A stretch of DNA of 22,812 nucleotides from Halocafeteria seosinensis (taxonomy: Eukaryota > Sar > Bigyra > Bicosoecida), in contig LVLI01000702.1 of the NCBI GenBank assembly GCA_001687465.1, forward strand, positions 1-22,812, read 5' to 3'. Positions 1 to 10,000 of the stretch are shown piece by piece; the stretch's first letter is position 1, and every line of letters begins with the position of its first letter. Position numbers and translations under genes: made by a program. The notes below the pieces were generated by a model. It did not search any database, was not told the origin of the DNA, and was given only the letters and a program-made list of their open reading frames with translations.

Positions 1-2412
1 GTTAACCCCAGATGTACCTCATCCAGATGGTACACTCCGACGTTAATGCTGGTCCATATTCCGGAGGTGTCTTCAAACAAACGAGTATATGTATGCACAC
101 GTCCTACTCGATTCAAGGTAGTATTCTCAGTGCTTTCTTCTTTGCTTACTGCACTCAGGATACCAATACTATCATCCTCTATGGTCCATCTGCCACTCGT
201 GTCTCCTTCCAGGAATCCTATAGAGAAGATTGTGCGGTTGGCCCGTAATATCGAAGGAAGCCAACGAATACCCCCACCGCGAACAAGACGCACATGATCA
301 ATATGCACCGTCGATACATCATTGACCAGTAAAGCATCTGTCGGACCGTTCGTTCCACTGCCGTCATTATCGACGAGGAGACGCGTAGATCCACCGTCTC
401 CGCACTGCCGAAAACTAGTTCCAGGTCCAGAACGAGTGCCACTTCCTACGGCGTTTCCGGGAAATCCACCAAAGGATTCAACTCTCAAGGAAATATCACT
501 CGACGAAACTCCTTTCGAACCAAGCACATTCTCACAATACAATGCAATACGCCCTCCAGCACCACCTTTACCTGAACCAGATCCATATCTCCGATCCAAA
601 CCTCCATTTCCACCGTTACTTCGTAACAGGCCGTCACCATTCACCAACGAACCAGTTCGGATTAGAATACTTCCACCCGATCCACCGCCAGCGCTGCACA
701 AAACACACGATCAAGCATTCATACAGTCAAACAGAAACACGAACAAGAGACGTACCTGCTCCCATGACTGTCTGGTCCATCTCCACCGCTCATATCGATT
801 GTCCCTTCTAGGTGACTCCACTCAGCAATGTTTAACTCCAGATGAGCTCCACCATGAGCCCCACTCTGCCCATTCGGATGGCAGCTGCCACTTCCTGGAG
901 CCATTGGCAAAAACACGTCACCATACGCTCTACCAATCTTGCCCCCTTCAATCAATACGTCCACATCTTCAGAGCTTCCGAGACCTCCATACGAACCTCC
1001 ATACGTCGACGGTTGTGGCGTACCAGGACCACTACAAGGACCACTTCCCGTCCCTTTTCCCACAATGCTCGCTGAACTGTCTACATACAAAGTTTTCGCC
1101 GACAGAGTTGCGTTCTTTTCGACATGGAGTGCAGAGCTATTGTATAATCGCAAGGAATTCGATAAACTTAGAACCAAATCTTGTTCCAAATTGCAACGCC
1201 CAGTCTCAATCAACGTTAACGACCGCACAGAGAAAACATCCGATGCCGGGCGAACAGACAATACCCCACCCCAGGTCACAGTCACATCTTTCACCCCGCT
1301 CCACAGACCCAAAACGTTAATGGGAACCCACGCTATTGTAGCATGTGAAGGAGTGACCAATTCTCCCCGAGACTTAACGGTTATCCCCGATTTGGTTAAC
1401 CCCAGATGTACCTCATCCAGATGATACACTCCGACGTTAATGCTGGTCCATATTCCGGAGGTGTCTTCAAACAAACGAGTATATGTATGCACACGTCCTA
1501 CTCGATTCAAGGTAGTATTCTCAGTGCTTTCTTCTTTGCTTACTGCACTCAGGATACCAATACTATCATCCTCTATGGTCCATCTGCCACTCGTGTCTCC
1601 TTCCAGGAATCCTATAGAGAAGATTGTGCGGTTGGCCCGTAATATCGAAGGAAGCCAACGAATACCCCCACCGCGAACAAGACGCACATGATCAATATGC
1701 ACCGTCGATACATCATTGACCAGTAAAGCATCTGTCGGACCGTTCGTTCCACTGCCGTCATTATCGACGAGGAGACGCGTAGATCCACCGTCTCCGCACT
1801 GCCGAAAACTAGTTCCAGGTCCAGAACGAGTACCACTTCCTACGGCGTTTCCGGGAAATCCACCAAAGGATTCAACTCTCAAGGAAATATCACTCGACGA
1901 AACTCCTTTTGAATCGAGCACATTCTTACAATACAATGCAATACGCCCTCCAGCACCACCTTTACCGGAACCAGATCCGTATCTCCGATCCAAACCTCCA
2001 TTCCCACCGTTACTTCGTAACAGGCCGTCACCATTCACCAACGAACCGGTTCGGATGAGAATACTTCCACCCGATCCACCACCAGCGCTGCACAAAGCAC
2101 ACGATCAAGCATTCATACAGTCAAACAGAAACACGAACAAGAGACGTACCTGCTCCCATGACTGTTTGGTCCATCTCCACCGCTCATATCGATTGTCCCT
2201 TCTAGGTGACTCCACTCAGCAATGTTTAACTCCAGATGAGCTCCACCATGAGCCCCACTCTGCCCATTCGGATGGCAGCTGCCACTTCCTGGAGCCATCG
2301 GCAAAAACACGTCACCATACGCTCTTCCAATCTTGCCCCCTTCAATCAATACGTCTACATCTTCGGAGCTTCCGAGACCTCCATACGAACCTCCATACGT
2401 CGACGGCTGTGG
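1..2412. repeat. 1394-bp intragenic tandem duplication (1-1018 and 1395-2412)
   Basis: Position n matches position n+1394 from the left edge to about 1018, with only scattered single-base differences by eye and no indel noticed. Beyond about 1018/2412 the two copies diverge quickly, although the encoded motif GTPQPSTYGGSYGG is still shared just at the border. Each copy contains the 62-bp intron. 1394 minus 62 is 1332, or 444 codons, so the duplication adds one whole 444-residue module without breaking frame. The left copy continues outside the window, so the number of units is unknown. Confidence 0.93.
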
Positions 2413-3160
2413 TGTTCCTTGGCCGCTACATGGTCCGTGTCCTTTGCCGACCCCGGTGATGATAGCCGATGGTCCGATGAAGAATGTGTCGGAAAATATT
2501 CTCCCACTTCCTTGCATGAAAATGGTTGTTGTACCTGTAATTGACAACGACGTGAGTCGTATGTTTATGTCTGTCTGCATATACATTTCGGTGTTTTCAG
2601 AAAGGCTAATATGTTGTCCTGTTAGACTTGTTCCTTGTAGGAGCTTCACTTTTCCAATTCCTTGAACGGTCAAGTTGAATGATCCGGAGAAGTTGCCGTC
2701 AATGCCGAGTAGATCTGCCTCATAGTTCATTACCCCAAGGTTCTGGGTGATTTTGAAGAGTGAGACATTGACGTTTCCGTTACCAAGCTCGATTGCCGCG
2801 GGGAACTCAGCTGCACGGGTACTCAACGGATGGATTATCCTCCTCCTTTCAAAGAGCAGAGCGCTGTCACTTACTTTCAGTTTCTATTGTGCCCCGAAGG
2901 AAAAACGAATTGACGCGTATGGTAGAAACATTTTCGGAGAGGATAAGTGTTCCAAGCACTTGTAAGGAGCCAATCTGGCCGACGCTAGCGACCAAACATT
3001 CCTCGTCCTCAGGGACTGTTAGTGTGCTGGCTGCTTCATCCCAAACACATCCAACAGAGAACCTAGCATCCTCCACACCTTCGACGCGGAAGCATACCTG
3101 TTGAAGCAGTAAAATGAACAGGCAATAGGGCGCGCTGCAGTTTGACGACCGTCTTCCCAT
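1..3160 (-). CDS. Secreted Gly/Ser-rich repetitive extracellular protein (5' part, runs off left edge)
   Basis: Hand-spliced exons on the minus strand are 3160-2875, 2810-2150, 2087-756 and 693 to beyond 1. Introns are 2811-2874 (64 bp, GTAAGT...GCAG), 2088-2149 and 694-755 (both 62 bp, CAG|GTACGT...GTGCAG). All joins keep frame, giving at least 990 residues. The ATG at 3160 opens a signal peptide (basic MGRRSSN, then YCLFILLLQQVCF, cleavage near residue 28), so the product should be secreted or anchored outside the cell. The mature part has N-glycosylation sequons, short beta-like repeats and Gly-rich blocks such as CSAGGGSGGSI, SNGGNGG and GKGGAGGRIALYC. Such Gly-rich blocks are, as I recall, found in giant surface proteins of protists. 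Exons 3 and 4 are near-identical copies (see the repeat entry). No catalytic domain is visible. An adhesin, cell-wall or matrix role is inference. Exon calls are fairly sure, the function is unknown. Confidence 0.8.
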
Positions 3161-4362
3161 GATGGCTATAGCCTATGACGTAGGTACGGAATCTTGGCAA
3201 TTTCCGCTAACTTCAACAGCGGGAATCAATCGACTGCTAAATTCACCAAACCAAGTAGTGTATGTTTGCAGCACTTGAAGCAGAAACTAGTTTCGCTTTC
3301 CCAACAAACTCTTTAGAATTTGATTGTACAGCGTGCAAGTTCTAGAGAGGTATACCGTATGCCCTCAGGAGGGACTATGGGGCTGCGACCTCCCACATCT
3401 CCGCTGCTGAGCCGAGTCCCGAGTTCATTTCATTGCTCCTGAACTCAGTACTTTTCGTGTGTTATCGAATTATTTGCTCAGCGGCATGTATAGTTCAACC
3501 GAAGTTTCCTAATTCGAATCGTGGCAATGAGTGCATTGAGAAGCGACGTATGAACCACCAGACTGGGGAAGTGATATCACCTGAACAACACCCCCATTGT
3601 ACTTGTACGCCACTCTTCCTTAACAATTTTCACAGTTTTGCATGCTTTGTTGCAACTGCTTATCATTAGTCATCCATGTCATCCGCCTCCAGTGATCACT
3701 GACCAGTTGACACTGGCAGCTGTGATACCAAGCGGTGTGTACGAGGAGGACGAACCGGAGGAAAACAGACTACCGCATTCGATCCTTAGCCCAATTGTAG
3801 TTTTCATTTACATTTGGGCACAGTTCCTGAAGCGTCCTGTTACGCAAACACCGTGACGAGTCTATCAACGACTTGGCCATAGTATGGCCGCCATACCCTC
3901 TGTTACCGGCAACGTCTCACTAAAATCAGTCTTCAAAGGTGTTGGACACAGGTTTCTCTAAGTAATGGCTACAGAACGTGATATGTACTTCGATTCCTTG
4001 TCACATTTCTTCTCGGGGATGCGGATCCCTGTGCGACCACGTCCATCATCAAGGTCGAGGGAGTTTACTTGGGCAGCATATAGTTTCATAAGAGTTATGT
4101 TTTGCCTTTCCCAGTATATACTACCCCAGAATTTTCCCACTGTACGACGCCGAGTCGGCCTGTGGAAAGGGAACACAGAGGAGTACCGTAATCGGGGAGG
4201 AACTGAAGCACTTGAGCTGAGCTTCACGGTACACTAACATACACATTTATGCAATCATAATGTATTCTCAGACCATATCCTGCTTCTCTTATCTGTTTGG
4301 AAAGGAATGAAGAAGAGCAAATCTTCTTATTGACCATCTTTTATCGTCCCTTGAGACCCATT
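3161..4362. other. Intergenic region, no supported gene
   Basis: This divergent spacer separates the minus-strand secreted-protein gene (start 3160) from the plus-strand SMYD4-like gene (start 4363), so it should hold both promoters. It contains only short open frames. They include a 90-codon plus-strand frame with ATG at 3965 that overlaps a similar-length minus-strand frame, a 27-codon frame starting at 3359, and a frame ending at 3856 that lacks family resemblance. None shows a recognisable motif or a convincing splice partner. I saw no tRNA-like A/B boxes. Confidence 0.6.
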
Positions 4363-6763
4363 ATGGCCTCCAAGGAATCCAAAACCACCATCACAGGGAA
4401 TTCTTCTTCCACTATTCCAGAGCAATCCAAAGACAATGGCTCCCATAAGTACTGCCAGTGCTCCCCCGAGTTTCTTGAGCAACTCGGCATGTCGCCTGAT
4501 GAGCTGCATGACACCGTAAAGAACGCCAAAAGAAGCTATATCCAAGGAATCGTGAGCCGCAACAAGCAGAAGGACTTTGAAACAGCCATTGAGAAGTTCG
4601 AGGAGGCAATGTCGTGGCTCAGACCCTTGCGCGCGAGTCTCTTGGAGTCCTCTGATATTAAGAGTATCAATGAAGCTGATACTGACGTCCGAGCTACCGT
4701 AAGTGTCTAGAGAAGAAATACCTCGTCTAGTCCCTCCCCTGTTATGACAAGGAATTCCTTATGTCCATTATGAATATGTTTCACTACAGGTGCGAAGGCT
4801 ATGCAGCGCCATTTACGAGAGTCTTTTCAACATGTACGCCATCCGAGGTGAACTGGATGAATCTCTCCAGTATAAGGAGTTGTTTGATGCCCTGGTAGAA
4901 AACGACCAGACAGCTGAAATGCTTCGCCAGAAAGGGAATCAGGCTTGGCGGGACCATGGCGATTTTCATCGCGCCTGGGCATACTATACAGCCGCAGCTT
5001 GCTACGGAACCTACCCCGATCCCAAAGCTCTTTGTAATAAAGCCGTCGTAGCCTGCGGACAATTTGTGGATTCCGTCACTGGGCGCATGCATGATTCCGA
5101 CAGCAATATCGCTCTAAGGGCTCTTTTTGATGGCATAAACGCCGCGCAAGGGGCGAGAGAGATCGATCCAACATACATCCGACCTTTCATCTACGAAAGC
5201 AGAATTGCTGTTGCCATAGGGCAACACGACAGAGGAGTCATCACAGTTATCCGTGGAATAGAAGCTTTGCATAAACAAGCCCAGGCAACTCTAGGCCATG
5301 AAGGGCATTATGCAGTGGGCGCCATCCTAACCCACCAAATTAACAAAGCGAGTACACTATTTGATCAGGCTCGGGAAGAACTCCGGCATTTCCCACTCAT
5401 ATTCCCGATTGTTGAAGAAGTCAAAGAAAGCGCTAAGGCGTACGATTTCAGCCATCATTCTGCCACACACGGTCCCCGCTTTAAGAAAGATCTCCTTGAA
5501 TTATTGGATGTCATGGAGAGGTCGTACAAAGAGTCCTATAGGGTCCACAAGGAAATAGACCGAGTAAAAAGAGAAAAAGGCGAGCACTTATGCAGGGAAT
5601 ATGGACAAGCGATGTACAACATTCACGCCCAAGACTATGCTTGTCCCACGAAAACACCAAAGGAGAGACTAGTACCCGCCAAAGAACGACTTCGTATCTT
5701 CAAAGAAAATCAGCTCGATAAGGGATACTTCACGTTTTCAGAGTACCATATGAAGTTAGATTTCGATTCTTTCGGGGGTCTCCAAGTCGTTGCACCCCGT
5801 AACATTATGGCAGGGGAAGTGCTACAGACAGAAACTCCCATCATCGCGGCAACGACGTATCCGGATCATGTCTGCGATTATTGCATGTCCCCTCTACAAC
5901 ACTCCAAGCTCACGTGCCAGCACTGCAATGATGCTACATATTGTTCGAAGGATTGCCAAGAAAGTGCCTGGAAGTACTTCCATCGCGTCCTTTGTGGACG
6001 GCATGAGGGATACAAGACACTGGCATCACATGCTCTTCGCTATGGTTACAGTGGCTCCTCTCGATTCGGGCTTCTTGTCTTCCGTCTGTTTGCTTACATT
6101 GCACAGCAACATCTTGGTGAATTGCTCGGACACGGGGACTCCCTCTTGTATAAGCGAGGAAAAATAATGGTCAAGAGTGCGGCAGAACTCAGTGACGAAG
6201 AACTGCTGGAAGCAGGGAGTGTCAACAGAAACTGGTTATCCGCAACTCCTGAGATATATTTCTATCTGTCAGGTGCTGGAGACGTCTCCGGCACCGTGCT
6301 GGAAAACATGTACACCCAAGTGAAGAGTGCCCTGACAACTTATACGAACGCGACCATACTAGACGACGAAGCCGGTTTGACGCACGTGAATGAATCCATG
6401 AGACCTCTCACGGCAAGTGAGGCCAATATCGTCACCAACGCCTTCCGTAGTCACCCGTTATTCAGTTTCCGCCAGTTACAGGAACTGTTTGGGCGTATAA
6501 CTCAAAACTCTAGAGCCTTAGGAGATGCCAGGTGTCTCCCAAAGAACCTATCCACGGGGGCTTGTCAGAGAGTGTGTGTTCAGGCAGCGGGCGGCGCACT
6601 CGTCAACCATTCGCCCCAGCCGAATATGCTGACCAGTGGCGACGACGAAAAGGGATCCTTCCAGGGATTCGTTGCGTGTCGTAACATTAGCGAAGGCGAG
6701 CCATTGACGATTTCATATGGTAGCGGAGACCATTTCAAACACCAGTTGGGCATTCATGAATGA
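4363..6763 (+). CDS. SMYD4: TPR-MYND-SET protein, SMYD4-like
   Basis: Exons are 4363-4698 and 4790-6763. The 91-bp intron (ACC|GTAAGT...CTACAG|GTG) is phase 0 and gives 769 aa (human SMYD4 is about 800). The start at 4363 has A at -3 and G at +4; the frame is open upstream but without an ATG. A TPR-like pair lies at about 157-190 (RQKGNQAWRDHGDF) and after DPTYIRPF. The N-terminal half of a split SET domain begins near residue 441. A complete C6HC MYND zinc finger is at 474-514 (CDYC, CQHC, YCSKDC, HRVLC). The SET core follows with NHSPQPN at 718-724 and ISYG near the end. The TPR/SET/MYND/SET order is that of SMYD4; family members are lysine methyltransferases or chaperone-linked adaptors. 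The usual NHSCxPN cysteine is Pro here, and no Cys-rich post-SET follows ISYG, so activity is uncertain. Confidence 0.88.
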
Positions 6764-6865
6764 TTCATTCAGAATGAACGACTGAATCCGTGAAGTCATT
6801 CCAGGCTCGGTCGAAAGACAGAGTAAATTAACCCCAGTTTTGATAGATAGATACCGTACCACAGG

Positions 6866-6892
6866 TATACATACATACATATATATATATAA
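6866..6892. repeat. ATAC/AT microsatellite upstream of the HEATR6-like gene
   Basis: A short run of TACA repeats changes into (AT)n in the 269-bp spacer between the SMYD4-like stop (6763) and the HEATR6-like ATG (7033). It lies in the presumed promoter or 5' UTR. No specific factor site can be claimed. Confidence 0.8.
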
Positions 6893-7024
6893 TTTCGTTA
6901 TTTATATTCGTCTCAAACCAGGCACGAAATATATACTAATAATCTCTGTTGCTCCAAACAAAGAGAAAGTCGTCGTTTGTCGACTTCAAACACACTTCTA
7001 AACGACTATTCAGAGGCCTTTTTC

Positions 7025-7078
7025 ATGGGACCATGTCCTCCAGTTACGATGATGGGAAACACCGCCGGTGGGTCTTAG
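7025..7078 (+). promoter_or_regulatory. Out-of-frame upstream ATG overlapping the HEATR6-like start
   Basis: An ATG at 7025, eight bases before the chosen start at 7033, opens a 17-codon frame that ends with TAG at 7076-7078. Its context is weak (T at -3) whereas the main ATG has ACC before it. Leaky scanning would therefore be expected if the transcript starts upstream of 7025. Confidence 0.45.
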
Positions 7079-10000
7079 ACGATAATAACGGTAATAATAA
7101 TTATGACAAGAAAGAGAGTGCAAGGACACCTCAGAGACGACGGAAACAGAATGCATTCCCGAGCACACCGCCATCAACTTCGTCGAAACAACCTCCTTCA
7201 ACGCCCCAGAATCGCTCTGTGACAACGACGGTAGAGGAAGGAGCCCCACGCCAGAACCACCGGACAGCGGCGCCGCAACCGCCGCCACCACCCTCTGGAA
7301 GTGCACTCCAGGAGGGTCGAGGAACTGCGTACCACCCTCCTCAGAAATTGAAATCAGCAGCCAGTGGAGGAAGTGGGAAAGGAAAGTGGAAGTGGTTGAA
7401 ATCGACTCAATCGGATGAAAAGCAACGACAATCTTGGAGGCAAGGAATTCAAGCGATACGAGAGGCAATTAATCGATGTTCACCTCAAACACGAGTAGCC
7501 GGCGATCAGCACGAAGACGAGGAAGGTGGCATCCATCAAGAAGGCACCAGACATGAACAGGGTGCGGAGGAAGAGGAAGCTGAACTCGAGGATGATTGCG
7601 AGGACCAAGACGAGACCAGGAAAAGCCATACAACAGAGGCCTCTTTAAATCAAATTCGAGATGCCACCAAGAGTCTGCTAACGGTACGTCTTCCCAGCAA
7701 GTCCATCTCTAATACTGACTGTGCAGAAGCGGTTATGTCAACATGTAATCATACTGTTATTCTCCCTCATGCGGATATTGTGCATCTGGTGTTTCAACTG
7801 TGGCTTCATATTTGGAGAAGTAGCAGCGAGGCTGCCTACGTTGGCGCAAAGAACCTTTCAACTGCGATGAGATTCATGCTGGATGCAATGAAGCAGAACA
7901 AAGAAGATACAGCTGTGTGTTCTACAGCCTTGAGAGCTTTAGGAAGACTGATATTTGAGAACGGGGACCGATTTATTCGCTACATCGGGCCACTTGTTCC
8001 GTGGTTCGAGTATTTTCTACAGCCGAAATCAAGTGATAAAGTCTTTCAAGAGAGTTTGGACGATCCCCTGTTGCCTACTATGGTGTGCATCGGCAACCTC
8101 TTTTTGCGCGTGGGTTCTAGGGTCAAACCTCACACTTCCACTCGATTGTTTCAGATTTGTTCCGACATTGCGTCAAATGCCTATAGGAATCTCAGCCAAC
8201 CGGAACCGAGAAACGTCTCCTTCAATTTAAGAGCATTAAGCTGCTCCTTACGGGCTGTTAATCACATTGTCCCTCATTTACCTACGGAGGGAAGAGAAAA
8301 CGTGGCGAGTTTAATGTATTTGCTGCACCAGGGGATTTCTTTTGGTGGAGGGTTCTCCGAAGCAGGGCTCCAAACACTTACCATTGGTAACAAGTTGGAT
8401 GCATCAGATTCGGACAGTGTGGAAGAGCCGCATACTCATACCGCTTCTGATTCTCAGGACACCGGCTCGGAAACAGACAGTTCAATGTGCAGCAAAGGCA
8501 GCGGACTGTCTCTCCGTGGGCACGAGCAGCATCAACCTATCAGGGTGCGGATCGCTGCTATGCAAACGATAACGGCCATCTGCCGTAAGTTTCCTGGAGA
8601 TATAAGGGGTTATTGGTACCTCTTCCTACCGGAATATCAAGCACTGCACCCTCAACCAGTGCGCCCTAGCCTTGCCACTCCACTACTGTTTGATTCATCA
8701 GCAAAGGTTAGAGAAGCAGCTGCTCACGCTATCTCGGCAATGGTGAGAGTCGTTCCTTTTGCCAAGTGGATGGGCCAAAGTATTAACTATGCACAGATAA
8801 AATCGAGTTCGGTCGCTTCATCCTCTCTTTCGGCTAGAATCTTTTCTTCTGTTATTGAGGTGCACAAAGCGATTCGTCGAGCCCTACAGCAGGAATTACG
8901 GCAGAGACACAGTTCGTTGATAGTTTCAATAATCGCCGGGTTGTCTGAATTGGCCGCTACGATCCCATACAGCCGCTTTCCACCGGAAATTTTGACTGAC
9001 TGCGTACCTTCATTTTCTGCTCTATTGAAGGAAGCGGATTCATCTTTGGTTATTCCGAGTTTGCAGTGTGTCGGCAATATGCTCTCAAACAAGGATGCAT
9101 GCGAAGCGTTAGTTACTCTAATGGTGCCACTTCACGCCCTGCTCAGCGGTGAAGAAAGACTTAAGGATAACGATGGCTTTGCTGGGAGTCTACTGGATTG
9201 TTTATTGCAACTATGTGGTCAAGAGACGCCTCCAATAATTCGATCAGAGGTTCTTTCTGTCATCGCAAAAGCTAGTAGGCACTACGCCGGAGCTATATCT
9301 GCCGCTTGGAGATCCGTTGCATCGCTCCTAATAGAGTCATTTCGTGACATGCAACCTGCTGTACGAAGCAACGCTCTCAAGGTAATAGAGGAGATGCTAC
9401 GCTCTCGAGCCGCAGACACTCCTTCATCCAGTGCCCGGGTTTCTCGTGAATCCTTGCGACGAGCATCCCACCATACAACCAAGGTTCAAGAGTTTGAATT
9501 AATTGACTACTTTGGAAGAGACCTCCTTTGGCCATGGAGACTAGCGGATCAGGAGCCTCGTCCTGCAATAACGATGCTGGATTTAGTACATCATCTCATT
9601 CCTCGAGGCCTGAAGGATACCAATCCCTTAGTGCGTTCATCTGCCTGCATGTGCGTATCGTATCTTCTTCCCGTTGATTGGGCAAGACTGCTGTCGTCCC
9701 CTCAAGGTGTGGACCCGACGGATACGACACTCAGCCTCAGAATTACTAGAGAAGGTGTAACACTTCGTGATGAGCTGTTGGGGCATATCAGGTCTGCATG
9801 CTACGATACTGCCACCTCGACGAAGAGCTCAGCGTGTCGTGTCTTTGGAGCCTACAGCTGCTTTAGGGACTGGAAACTGTTCGATTTTGTGCAGCTAGCT
9901 GTTCCTCCACTACTACACTGCTCGAAAGAAAACACATTAAGTGTGAGAATGAAAGCGATATGGGCTCTCTCAAACTTGTGCACGACACCGAATCAGATGA

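Noticed and set aside
322-1320. 332-codon plus-strand ORF (and its copy at 1716-2459)
   Set aside because: It is antisense to the Gly-rich secreted gene. Gly/Ser codons read backwards give the Pro/Ser/Arg-rich shadow, and it lies opposite well-formed introns.
3066-3100. CAG|GTATGC donor-like site in exon 1 of the secreted gene
   Set aside because: The frame is open across it, and the signal-peptide exon reads naturally to the stronger GTAAGT donor at 2874.
6949-7032. N-terminal extension of the HEATR6-like protein from a TTG
   Set aside because: There is no ATG in this stretch, and the ATG at 7033 has good context.
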